Shown piece after piece: positions 7,362-15,165 of a stretch of DNA of 21,244 nucleotides; position 1 is the first letter of the stretch; every line of letters starts with the position of its first letter. The translations under genes were made by a program, and so were the position numbers. This DNA is from CADEGZ01 sp035443705 (GTDB taxonomy: Bacteria; Pseudomonadota; Gammaproteobacteria; UBA6186; Azoamicaceae): contig DAORSV010000025.1 in assembly GCA_035443705.1 (NCBI GenBank), positions 1 through 21,244 on the forward strand, given 5' to 3'. The notes under the pieces are model-generated. The model was not told the DNA's origin. It saw only the letters and a program-made list of their open reading frames with translations, and did no database searches.

Positions 7362-9152
7362 ATGCAAAGAATGGATTCTTTGGATTCAGCCAGCAATAAA
7401 ATCGTGTTTAAAAAGCAAAACTACCGACCTTGGAACACCCCAGTTCAAGAAGAAACCAAAACATTATTTGAACCTGATAATGAATTAAATCGTTTTGATA
7501 ATGATCGTTTATTGATCGGTGGGTTTTCATTTCCAAATATACCGAGAATACCTTGTGAATCGGAACAGAGTCAAAAATCAACCGCTCTCATGGATGAACT
7601 TAAATCGAAAGAACAGGAAATCCAAACCCTGTCTACTAACTTAAAAATCGCAAATGCTTTAGAGCATGCAGAGAAAATAGAATTTTCTCGAAAAAAAGAA
7701 GTGCTCGCCAGAACAATCGCCGAAGAAAAAGCTTTAAATGCAACACAACAACTCAACCTAACCGAAACAGCACTACAAAAAACCAAACAGCAGCTCCAAA
7801 CCGAACAACAATTAAAAGCCAAAGAAGAATCCATTCGAAAATCCTTAGAAACAGAAATTAAAAATGTCCTACATGCTATAGAAGACAATGAAAATACAAT
7901 TGCACGGGAAATCGAAATCAGACGGATTACTGAAGAAAAACTAAACGAAACGCTAAGATCTCTTTCTGAAAAAGAACATCGTATTCGTCTCGAGGCAGAA
8001 AAAATCATTCGGGATAATTTGCGTGACTCTATCGAAAGAGAAAAAAATATTGAAAAAAAACTCGAAGAACGCATAAATAATCTTCAGAATGAACACAAAG
8101 AACAAACACTTAAAATTCAATGCGAGACAGAGCTCAGGATCGCCGAAGCTGAAGAAAAAATGCACCTTTATGAAAAGGCAAAAATTGAAGCTCAAAACTG
8201 GCTTCAGAAATCTCAGGAAACCACTCGTCAAATTAAAATTGAAAAAACTGAGGTAGAAAGAGATACCACAACGCTCATAGAGTCTCTAAACCTACAAATT
8301 CAACAATTGACTAAAAAATCTATTGCAATTGAAAACGAAAAAACCGAATTAACAACACTGTTTACAGACACGCTTGGCAAGTCGAAAATTTTACAATCTA
8401 TTGCAAGCAATGAACGACAATTAAGGATCATTCTTGAAGAAAAATTAAGCGGATCGACACTGAGAAAAACAGAGATTAACAAAAAGCTTTTTGAAAATAA
8501 AGTCCTTGAACTGGCAGAGAAAATTAGCGCACTGGAGATAGAAAAAGCAAAGAGCCAAGAACAACAGGATAATGCACTTGAACAAGCACATAAAATTGAA
8601 ATTTTAATGGCTTCGGAAATGACCATTAAAAAATCTCTGGCAGAGAAAAACAAAATACTCATGGCACAAATCTACGACCTAGAGCGTGCCAAACAAAAAG
8701 AGAAGGATGAAAAAGATGCAGCAAATTATAAAATTTCTGAACTGATTTCCAAAAAACAACATCTCGAAATGGAACAAGCGTTAATTGAAGAACAACACAA
8801 TACAATACTTCTCCATACAAACCAACTTGAAATTAAACTTGATTCCGAAAAATCAATTTCTACAAATCTAGAAAAAAAATTGGTTATTTTAATAAAACAA
8901 AAAGAACGGATAGAAAGAGAAAAGACAAACATGAAGGAAATGTATAACAAACTTACCGCAAGAATTTCTGAACTTGAAACCATGCTTGAGTCTGAAAAAT
9001 CTCTACGAAAAGACGCAGAAAAGTTGCAAATGATTGGAGAAAACACGAGAAAGGCGGCACAAGAAAAAATTAACGCTACCATGGAACAGGCGAATAAAAC
9101 TGTTTTAACGATACTTGAAAATTACACTACGACGGAACTGTTAAACGATTAA
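7362..9152 (+). CDS. Long coiled-coil protein of unknown function
   Basis: I do not recognise this 596-residue protein. Residues 1-72 are non-repetitive and contain nearly all the Pro, Trp, Phe and Gly residues, including GGFSFPNIPRIP at 53-64. From about 75 to 575 the protein is almost unbroken Lys/Glu/Gln/Leu-rich helix with heptad spacing, one Trp (W280), very few Gly and no Pro. A loose motif of the form sE-x-sirksLEekl recurs at about 155, 183, 227, 350, 418, 496 and 544. There is no signal peptide or membrane segment, so a cytoplasmic or secreted rod-like protein is expected. Such proteins are common among structural proteins and among type IV effectors of Legionellales, but no secretion gene is visible here, so neither role can be assigned. 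It has its own candidate promoter and strong ribosome binding site, and its 3' end overlaps the convergent ferredoxin gene by 26 bases. Confidence 0.85.
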   Translation: MQRMDSLDSASNKIVFKKQNYRPWNTPVQEETKTLFEPDNELNRFDNDRLLIGGFSFPNIPRIPCESEQSQKSTALMDELKSKEQEIQTLSTNLKIANALEHAEKIEFSRKKEVLARTIAEEKALNATQQLNLTETALQKTKQQLQTEQQLKAKEESIRKSLETEIKNVLHAIEDNENTIAREIEIRRITEEKLNETLRSLSEKEHRIRLEAEKIIRDNLRDSIEREKNIEKKLEERINNLQNEHKEQTLKIQCETELRIAEAEEKMHLYEKAKIEAQNWLQKSQETTRQIKIEKTEVERDTTTLIESLNLQIQQLTKKSIAIENEKTELTTLFTDTLGKSKILQSIASNERQLRIILEEKLSGSTLRKTEINKKLFENKVLELAEKISALEIEKAKSQEQQDNALEQAHKIEILMASEMTIKKSLAEKNKILMAQIYDLERAKQKEKDEKDAANYKISELISKKQHLEMEQALIEEQHNTILLHTNQLEIKLDSEKSISTNLEKKLVILIKQKERIEREKTNMKEMYNKLTARISELETMLESEKSLRKDAEKLQMIGENTRKAAQEKINATMEQANKTVLTILENYTTTELLND

Positions 9153-9378
9153 ATTTAGCTAACAAATCCGTTTCTGTTTCGATGTAATCTGGATCGGCGG
9201 GAATACAATCGACCGGACAAACCAGTCTACATTGTGGTTCACCAAAATGGCCTACACACTCTGTACAAAGATTCGGATCAATCATATAATACTCTGCGCC
9301 CGATGAGATGGCCTGATTTGGACAAGCGGGTTCGCAAACATCACAATTAATACATTCTGCTGTTATCATCAATGCCAT
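9127..9378 (-). CDS. YfhL-type 2[4Fe-4S] ferredoxin
   Basis: An 83-residue ferredoxin expected to hold two [4Fe-4S] clusters and act as a cytosolic electron carrier. The first ligand set is C9-C12-C15-C19P and the second is C38-C41-x8-C50-x3-C54P, with a further C58. The eight-residue insertion between the second and third cysteines of the second motif is the hallmark of the Allochromatium-type group that includes E. coli YfhL. The start MALMIT matches YfhL and has AGAGG about 8 bases upstream. It lies 11 bases after coaD in the hemE-coaD unit. Its last eight codons overlap the end of the convergent coiled-coil gene. The family is clear; its redox partner is unknown. Confidence 0.93.
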   Translation of the reverse strand: MALMITAECINCDVCEPACPNQAISSGAEYYMIDPNLCTECVGHFGEPQCRLVCPVDCIPADPDYIETETDLLAKFNRLTVPS

Positions 9379-9389
9379 ACCAATAACCT

Positions 9390-9878
9390 CTAACGATGTG
9401 TTTTAAAGCGCGCCTTAAGTGCATCTGAAACCGTTTCGTGCACAAAATAAGATACATCACCCCCCAAGGACGCAATCTCTCGCACCAAACTGGAAGAAAT
9501 ATAAGAATATTGTTCAGCAGGGGTTAAAAATAAGGTTTCAATATCTGCATCCAAGCGTCTATTCATATTGGCTAATTGAAACTCATACTCAAAATCAGAC
9601 ACCACTCGCAAGCCTCGAATAATGGCAGTTGCACCATTTTTTTTAGCAAAATCCATCAATAACGTACTAAAACCACACACTTCGACATTATCGAGATGCG
9701 CTAAAATCGTTTCTGCCATGCTAACCCGTTCGCTTAAAGAGAAAAAAGGTGACTTTCGTTTATTTTCTGCAATGCCTACAATAACCGTTCCAAATAATCT
9801 TGTCGCTCGTTCTATCAGATCTCGATGTCCATCGGTCATGGGATCAAAGGTACCAGGGAAAATAACCTTCGTTTTCAT
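9390..9878 (-). CDS. coaD: Phosphopantetheine adenylyltransferase
   Basis: CoaD transfers AMP from ATP to 4'-phosphopantetheine, the penultimate step of coenzyme A synthesis, in the cytosol. The 162-residue protein carries the nucleotidyltransferase motif PGTFDPMTDGH with T10 and H18 at the same positions as in E. coli CoaD. R88 and R91 lie in IIRGLR, and the C-terminal ISSSLVRE motif is at 127-134. The frame is open to a GTG at 9890, but the ATG at 9876-9878 gives the standard N-terminus and has GGAG 6 bases upstream. It starts one base after the TGA of hemE, so the two are translationally coupled. No anomalies are seen. Confidence 0.97.
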   Translation of the reverse strand: MKTKVIFPGTFDPMTDGHRDLIERATRLFGTVIVGIAENKRKSPFFSLSERVSMAETILAHLDNVEVCGFSTLLMDFAKKNGATAIIRGLRVVSDFEYEFQLANMNRRLDADIETLFLTPAEQYSYISSSLVREIASLGGDVSYFVHETVSDALKARFKTHR

Positions 9879-9879
9879 T

Positions 9880-10953
9880 TCACACTCCACTATTTTTATG
9901 ATACCGCATGCTCTCAGTGTGAACGGCGTTAATCATTGTTGCAAGCTTTTCGGGATCTGTATCCGGATTAATACCATGCCCCAAATTAAAAATATGCCCA
10001 GAGCCACGGCCATATTCAGCCAATACTCGCTTCACCTCTTCTTGGATACAGCCCGATTCTGCATATAAAACCGCGGGATCAAGGTTTCCTTGCAATGCAA
10101 CTTTCGCTCCAACCAACCGACGCGCTCGACCTAACGAGGTTGTCCAGTCTATGCCTAATGCATCACACCCCGTAGCTGCCATAGCTTCTAAGACTTGTCC
10201 ACTGTTTTTGGTAAATAAAATAATGGGTATTTTTTTATCCCCCTGACTGCGGAGGGTATTTTTTATAATAATCTCCATATACTGCAAAGAAAATTCTAGA
10301 TAATTTTCATGAGACAAAATGCCACCCCATGTATCAAATAGCATCACTGCATCGGCACCCGCCATAATTTGCGCATTAATATACTGTGTAATGTTAGTGC
10401 TTAACTTTAAGAGCAATTGATGTAATAATTTGGGCTCGCTATACAACATTTTTTTAATTTTTGAAAAACTTTTTGAAGATTGTCCTTCGATCATATACGT
10501 TGCAATCGTCCAAGGACTACCGGCAAATCCAATAAGCGGCACTTTGTTGTTCAATTCGCGTTTTGCCATTCGAATGGCATCCATCACATACCGTAATTCA
10601 ATTTCGGGATCCAGATCTGGTAATTTTGAAATATCAGCAGCGCTACAAATTGGTTTTAAAAAACGTGGGCCTTCCCCTTCTGCAAAATACAAACCCATAT
10701 TAAAAGCATCGGGAATAGTCAGGATATCCGAAAAAATAATTGCCGCGTCTAAGGGAAAACGCGCGAGAGGTTGCAAGGTAACCTGACAAGCGAGTTCGGG
10801 TGTTTTACACAGAACTAAAAAATCTTTAGCCTTTTTTCGAACTTCAAGATACTCGGGCAGATAGCGCCCTGCTTGCCGCATGATCCACACAGGCGTGCGA
10901 TCAACAGGTTGTCGAAATAACGCACGGATCAGCCGATGTCCACTTCCTGCCAT
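9880..10953 (-). CDS. hemE: Uroporphyrinogen decarboxylase
   Basis: HemE decarboxylates the four acetate side chains of uroporphyrinogen III to give coproporphyrinogen III in haem synthesis. The protein has the N-terminal signature PVWIMRQAGRYLPEY (21-35), the catalytic aspartate D76 in FSDIL, GFAGSPWTIATYMIEG (142-157) with Y153, and the C-terminal histidine H326 in NLGHG. Two in-frame ATGs exist: 10965 (361 aa) and 10953 (357 aa). I prefer the second because GGGA lies 6 bases upstream, whereas AGG abuts the first; E. coli HemE has 354 residues. An extended -10 promoter lies at 10985-10993. It heads a three-gene unit with coaD and the ferredoxin gene, instead of the aroKB genes commonly found after pilQ. 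Confidence 0.96.
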   Translation of the reverse strand: MAGSGHRLIRALFRQPVDRTPVWIMRQAGRYLPEYLEVRKKAKDFLVLCKTPELACQVTLQPLARFPLDAAIIFSDILTIPDAFNMGLYFAEGEGPRFLKPICSAADISKLPDLDPEIELRYVMDAIRMAKRELNNKVPLIGFAGSPWTIATYMIEGQSSKSFSKIKKMLYSEPKLLHQLLLKLSTNITQYINAQIMAGADAVMLFDTWGGILSHENYLEFSLQYMEIIIKNTLRSQGDKKIPIILFTKNSGQVLEAMAATGCDALGIDWTTSLGRARRLVGAKVALQGNLDPAVLYAESGCIQEEVKRVLAEYGRGSGHIFNLGHGINPDTDPEKLATMINAVHTESMRYHKNSGV

Positions 10954-10984
10954 GTAAAATCCCATCCTGTTTTCTAAAACGGAG

Positions 10985-10993
10985 ATTATATCA
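10985..10993 (-). promoter_or_regulatory. Extended -10 promoter of hemE
   Basis: Read on the minus strand this is TGATATAAT, a perfect TATAAT preceded by the TGn extension. Transcription would start near 10978, leaving a leader of about 24 bases. The -35 region at the usual spacing is CTGGCT, a poor match, and lies within the REP-like remnant at 11005-11023; extended -10 promoters tolerate this. Confidence 0.6.
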
Positions 10994-11004
10994 TGACAAA
11001 ATGA

Positions 11005-11023
11005 TGGAGCCAGACCCTTTTAA
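11005..11023. repeat. REP-like remnant between hemE and pilQ
   Basis: The sequence TGGAGCCAGACCCTTTTAA resembles, from memory, terminal motifs of palindromic repeats spread by REP-associated tyrosine transposases in gammaproteobacteria. Its AGACCC-TTTTAA end also resembles the arms of the element at 20331-20422. No partner arm is present nearby, so it would be a solo or decayed copy. A weak 6-bp hairpin (ATAAAA/TTTTAT, 11033-11049) lies beside it. Confidence 0.35.
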
Positions 11024-11083
11024 GCACTGACTATAAAATCAGCTTTTATGAATTTTTAAACGACAAACCATGAAAAAATCAAA

Positions 11084-13402
11084 TCAACGATCTTTACATT
11101 CGTTTTCAGACGAAATACGGTAATTGCTATTTTCTACTTTTTTGTTCTCACACGGAACATAGCAATCATCATGCTTTTCGCTTTGATAATCTGATGATCT
11201 CGAACGTTGATTTTTAAGCAGTGGATTAATGATTCTGGGTGTTAGGAAAATAATTAGCTCTCTCGGTTTATGTTGCGAAAATTTGTTTCTAAATAAACCA
11301 CCGATAATAGGCAAATCTCCAAAAAACGGTACTTTAGCAACTGTTTTTTGATCATCAACCTGTAACACACCACCTAACGCCACGGTTTCGCCATTATCAA
11401 CCAACACTTTAGTTTTTAATCGATTCGTGTTAATCGCTGGAATAGTGCTAGTTCCAGTTGAAATACTGTCGCCTTTAGAATCATTTGAAATCTCTAAATC
11501 TAAGGTAATTTTATCATCTGGCGTAATATGGGGCGTTACGTCTAATTTTAGCGCTGCTGTTTTGAAGGCGACGCTTGTAGCACCACTTGAACTGGCTTCC
11601 TGATAAGGGATCTCAACACCTTTTTCCATACTGGCTTTATTTTGATCCATGGTGATTAGATTTGGTCTTGCAATCGTTTTGCTTGTGCTTTCGAATTCCA
11701 TCGCCTGTAACTCTAAATCCAACAATGTACCGTTCGGCAATTTTGCTAAAGCTAAGCCTATAGTCGCTGTTGGAGCCCCTGCCGATGTTGCCGCTAAATC
11801 ACTAAATAAGCCTTCCGTATTACTGACAGTTGGTCCCGGATTAGGTCCAGCTGTACCTATAATCCCCAGATTGGCATTCGATACAGCTGCATTAGAAGGT
11901 GGCATGCCTGATTGCCCTGCGCCGTTCCTAAAATCACCTATCGCTCTTGCTCTATCTATGTTACTGCCAACCCCCAAGCGACGATGGCCAATCCCTGCAT
12001 TAGCGCCACCACCAAACCGCATACCTAATGTACTTGCAAGTGTATTATCCGCGGTAACAATTTGAGTTGAAATCTCTACTTGTCTAACCGCAACATCCAA
12101 CTTTTTTAACAATGCTTTAATCTCATCCAACCGATCGGGAATATCTTGTATCAACAAGGTATTGGTTCGCTTATCAACTGAAACCGTTCCACGTGATGTC
12201 ATTAATGAATTGCTTTTTTCGTTTAATAATTTTGACAAATCCTCTGCGCTTGCATAATTAATTTGGACTAATTCAGATTTCAAAGAACCCAATTCTTCCA
12301 TTTGCTTTTGACTATCTAGCTCGACTTTTTCTCTGGAGGCTATTTCTGCTGCGGGCCCTACCAGCATAACATTTCCATATTGTCTTTTATCCAACCCTTC
12401 ACTTTTCAAAATAATATCTAAAGCTTGATCCCAAGGAACGCTTTGAAGACGTAATGTAACATTACCCTTAACACTATCACTGGCAATAATATTAAACCCC
12501 GAAAAATCCGCAATAATTTGTAAGATTGCTCGAATCTCAATGTCTTGAAAGTTTAAAGATATTTTATCCCCCGCATATTTTCCAGTTAATTTTTTAAAAG
12601 TATCTTTTTCTGCTTTTGTAACATTACGAACTTCTACAATAAATTTATTATCGAGTTGATAGGCAATATTATCATAATCTCCAGTTGCATCAATTTGCAT
12701 TTCTACACTTGAGCCCATTTTCGAAACAGCTATCGTTTGAATAGGCGTGGCAAAATCGACAACATCATAATGCTTGGCTAAACTATCTCGCAACGTGGCG
12801 CCTATAAATTCAATATTGATTTTTCCGCTCTCTTCTTTAAAATCAATCAATGCTTTGGCTGTTGACAAATCAACTTCAAGTCTTCCTTCTCCATGTTCGC
12901 CTCTTCTAAAATCAATAGAATTTATTTGGTAACCCGAATTATTACACCCTCTTTTTTTCTGTGCACTTTTGCCTAACATACTGTCTTCAAATGTAACTTT
13001 TAGAATATTGCCTGTTATTTCAGTCTCAAAAGAACTGAGCTGTTTCATGTCGACAACCACCCGGGTTTTAGAATCGGTTTCTATAACATTTATTTTTTTT
13101 AAAATACTGTCTGACAACGTTTGATTGCTTAATAATTTAGAAAGCTTATTTTTAACGAAAGGAAAATCAAAAACAACGGTGGGAGGGTTTTCTACTGAAA
13201 AACTTTTAGGAGAAACGGCGGGCCCAGCAAACTCTAATACCACCTGTGTTTTATTAGCACTTTGTGAGTGTACCTCGAGATTCATCAACGGATTTATTGC
13301 AACTGCCGACACACTATTATGGTATGTCGCACATAATAATCCCATCGACAAGCAAATAAAAATTCCTCTAAATCTTTTCATAAACAGGTGTTTTCTATCC
13401 AT
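11084..13402 (-). CDS. pilQ: Type IV pilus outer-membrane secretin PilQ
   Basis: PilQ forms the multimeric outer-membrane channel through which the type IV pilus passes. After a signal peptide (about 1-33) come two AMIN peptidoglycan-binding domains (about 36-138 and 156-260), an N0/STN-like domain (about 278-350) and an N1-type domain (about 375-436). Next is a Gly/Ser/Asn-rich linker (about 462-545), followed by the secretin core (about 547-726) with VPFFGDLPIIGGLFR (691-705) and the closing strand LIIFLTPRII. The first ATG is chosen because AAGGGAG lies 8 bases upstream; it is 3 bases after the pilP stop. The normal secretin end at about residue 726 is followed by 46 further polar residues with Cys747, Cys751 and Cys769, which is unusual. 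Last gene of pilMNOPQ. Confidence 0.97.
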   Translation of the reverse strand: MDRKHLFMKRFRGIFICLSMGLLCATYHNSVSAVAINPLMNLEVHSQSANKTQVVLEFAGPAVSPKSFSVENPPTVVFDFPFVKNKLSKLLSNQTLSDSILKKINVIETDSKTRVVVDMKQLSSFETEITGNILKVTFEDSMLGKSAQKKRGCNNSGYQINSIDFRRGEHGEGRLEVDLSTAKALIDFKEESGKINIEFIGATLRDSLAKHYDVVDFATPIQTIAVSKMGSSVEMQIDATGDYDNIAYQLDNKFIVEVRNVTKAEKDTFKKLTGKYAGDKISLNFQDIEIRAILQIIADFSGFNIIASDSVKGNVTLRLQSVPWDQALDIILKSEGLDKRQYGNVMLVGPAAEIASREKVELDSQKQMEELGSLKSELVQINYASAEDLSKLLNEKSNSLMTSRGTVSVDKRTNTLLIQDIPDRLDEIKALLKKLDVAVRQVEISTQIVTADNTLASTLGMRFGGGANAGIGHRRLGVGSNIDRARAIGDFRNGAGQSGMPPSNAAVSNANLGIIGTAGPNPGPTVSNTEGLFSDLAATSAGAPTATIGLALAKLPNGTLLDLELQAMEFESTSKTIARPNLITMDQNKASMEKGVEIPYQEASSSGATSVAFKTAALKLDVTPHITPDDKITLDLEISNDSKGDSISTGTSTIPAINTNRLKTKVLVDNGETVALGGVLQVDDQKTVAKVPFFGDLPIIGGLFRNKFSQHKPRELIIFLTPRIINPLLKNQRSRSSDYQSEKHDDCYVPCENKKVENSNYRISSENECKDR

Positions 13403-13405
13403 ATA

Positions 13406-13948
13406 CTATGCTCCCTTCGTCACACTGCTTTTACTGCGCAGTGGAATAGTCAAAACATGCTCGCGCCATCCACCTTTTCCATTAGACAACCATTCTTTAA
13501 TTCCTATTTCTATCGCATTTATTTTTTCAATTTTTCCTGAATTTTGCCCCACATAATTACCCACACTAACACGATAAATATTGTCAGATGTATTTTTTAA
13601 CAATGCAAAAAATATCCCATCGCGTTCTATTGTTCCAACCATTTGTAAGGAATCTAAAGGAAATGCCTCTAAGGCCTCGCGAGGCCGATTCAAATCAGGC
13701 CCCCCCTGCAATGACGAAACGCTGGTTTCGGCACTCGGTGTTGAATAAGGCACAAAAGGATCTCGAAACTCAAAAGCTTTATACTGAAAAAAAACCTTCT
13801 CTGGAATCTTCGGAATTTTACTGACATACTTTGATTTTCGTTCTTTTATTTCTTTAACAAACTCAACAACATCTTCATCAACTTGGGGTGCACACCCGCT
13901 CAGCATTACTGAAATAACTATTAAAATAAATCTGCTTGTCAATCTCAT
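13406..13948 (-). CDS. pilP: Type IV pilus assembly lipoprotein PilP
   Basis: PilP is an inner-membrane lipoprotein that links the PilNO complex to the PilQ secretin. The 180-residue protein starts with a lipoprotein signal (MRLTSRFILIVISVMLSGC) with the lipobox LSGC at 16-19. A flexible linker follows, then the PilP fold starting at about FRDPF and including LQMVGTI. The frame is open to a TTG at 13978, but the ATG at 13946-13948 gives a proper signal peptide and shares one base with the pilO TAA (TAATG). Length agrees with the family (about 170-180 aa). Its gene end carries the ribosome binding site of pilQ. Confidence 0.95.
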   Translation of the reverse strand: MRLTSRFILIVISVMLSGCAPQVDEDVVEFVKEIKERKSKYVSKIPKIPEKVFFQYKAFEFRDPFVPYSTPSAETSVSSLQGGPDLNRPREALEAFPLDSLQMVGTIERDGIFFALLKNTSDNIYRVSVGNYVGQNSGKIEKINAIEIGIKEWLSNGKGGWREHVLTIPLRSKSSVTKGA

Positions 13949-14550
13949 TATTCCAACGACCTCTGTCCTGTCATCCAATAGGTTTTTGCAACGACAACCA
14001 TCATTAACGCCCCCTTCCCACCGGTATCGTTCTTCTTAATTGAGAAGTCATGAAAAGTAACAATTCTATTCATATTTGAGACTTTACTCACAAATGCACC
14101 AAAACCATTCATATTGCCCGTTAAAGTTAGCTCAATCGGCTTCTCTTCGTAAAACGCTTTGTTTTCTTGTTTTCCAGGTCTGATCGTCACTAATTGCAAT
14201 CCATTACTCGCCGCTTCTTGTGAAATATCCTCCAATAATCCTGCCTCTTCATTTTTGGATGGTAATTGTTCTGTTAATTTATTCAGATTTTTTTCGACTT
14301 CTTTTATTTCTGCTTTATAAGTCTCTAAATTTGCAACCTGCAGCTGTGTATCACTAAATGAAATTCTAACTGCCGCTTCTTTGTCTTGTGCCGCACTTAA
14401 AGACACTATTTTATCGCTCCAATCTAACAAATACCCCAAAAAAATTGTTATACCGCACGCAAAAGCAATAACAATCCATCGCAACATTGCGGGCCAACTT
14501 CCAACTTCTTCAAAATCAAGTTCATCAATCTTAACGCCAGCGATTTCCAC
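13948..14550 (-). CDS. pilO: Type IV pilus alignment protein PilO
   Basis: PilO is a bitopic inner-membrane protein that forms a heterodimer with PilN and connects PilM to PilP. The 200-residue sequence has a short cytoplasmic N-terminus, one membrane helix at about 23-43, a coiled-coil region (about 55-100) and a C-terminal ferredoxin-like domain. The start is GTG, 3 bases after the pilN stop, with a very strong AAGGGGAG site 6 bases upstream that compensates for the weak start codon. Overlap by one base with pilP indicates coupled expression. Identification rests on position and topology together with family-like sequence. Confidence 0.94.
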   Translation of the reverse strand: MEIAGVKIDELDFEEVGSWPAMLRWIVIAFACGITIFLGYLLDWSDKIVSLSAAQDKEAAVRISFSDTQLQVANLETYKAEIKEVEKNLNKLTEQLPSKNEEAGLLEDISQEAASNGLQLVTIRPGKQENKAFYEEKPIELTLTGNMNGFGAFVSKVSNMNRIVTFHDFSIKKNDTGGKGALMMVVVAKTYWMTGQRSLE

Positions 14551-14553
14551 GCG

Positions 14554-15165
14554 CTACTCCCCTTCGATCAAATCTTGGCTAAAACCAAGATTAAAATTAA
14601 GACCATCACCATCTTTACTAATAGCGACTTCATTTAACTTAACTTCTGAAACCCATTTTATTTTTTCTAAGTTTTTCAGAAAAATAGAAATGCTCCCGTT
14701 CGTTAAAGCGACCCCTTGAATAACTACACTATATTTTTTATTACCCAGCCTGGTTTTTTCTTTTTCATTTGTAGACATTGCCTCTATTTCTGGCACAGCA
14801 TCTTTCCGTGATAAATTAACAAGATACAAGCCATCCGGTAACACTCTGGGTACCAAATCCAACAATTTAACGGCAGATGGCCTGTCTGCTTGAAGGGATT
14901 GAATAATCTTCATCCGCTCTAAAAGCGCTTTTTTATTGTGCTGTAGTGATTTAACCTCCACCACATCTTCTTTTGCTCTTTTTAACTCTCTATTGATGTA
15001 TTGAATGTTTGTATTTTCGATAGCCACTTTATAATTAAGAAATCGACCAATCAGTACTGTCACTAATACGTTGACGGCAATTAAACTGCACAAAATGAGA
15101 TAAAAAATCCGATTTCTGACTTTTTTTAACCCTTCCCGCCAAGGTAATAAATTAATTTTACTCAT
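14554..15165 (-). CDS. pilN: Type IV pilus assembly protein PilN
   Basis: PilN is the partner of PilO; its conserved cytoplasmic N-terminus docks into PilM. That docking motif, INLLPWRE, is present at residues 4-11. A membrane helix follows at about 19-41, then a coiled coil (about 45-80) and a periplasmic ferredoxin-like domain. The protein has 203 residues, slightly longer than the usual 180-195. The ATG lies within the last codons of pilM (8-base overlap, ATGAGTAA) with AAGGA 9 bases upstream. The intact docking motif together with pilM next door suggests a functional inner-membrane platform. Confidence 0.96.
   Translation of the reverse strand: MSKINLLPWREGLKKVRNRIFYLILCSLIAVNVLVTVLIGRFLNYKVAIENTNIQYINRELKRAKEDVVEVKSLQHNKKALLERMKIIQSLQADRPSAVKLLDLVPRVLPDGLYLVNLSRKDAVPEIEAMSTNEKEKTRLGNKKYSVVIQGVALTNGSISIFLKNLEKIKWVSEVKLNEVAISKDGDGLNFNLGFSQDLIEGE

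Noticed and set aside
7571..9082. Long open frames on the minus strand opposite the coiled-coil gene (7571-8074, 7953-8231, 8300-8662, 8726-9082)
   Set aside because: They are Ser/Phe-rich complements of Lys/Glu-rich codons, lack ribosome binding sites and show no family features. They arise from the biased composition of the real gene.
11033..11049. ATAAAA/TTTTAT hairpin as terminator of pilQ
   Set aside because: The stem is only six AT pairs with no following T run, so it is too weak to call a terminator.
11649..12065. 138-codon plus-strand open frame inside pilQ
   Set aside because: It is antisense to the linker and core region of a well-supported secretin gene, and shows no recognisable domain or start signal.
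13125..13556. 143-codon plus-strand open frame across the pilQ-pilP junction
   Set aside because: It is antisense to two conserved pilus genes and has no coding features of its own.
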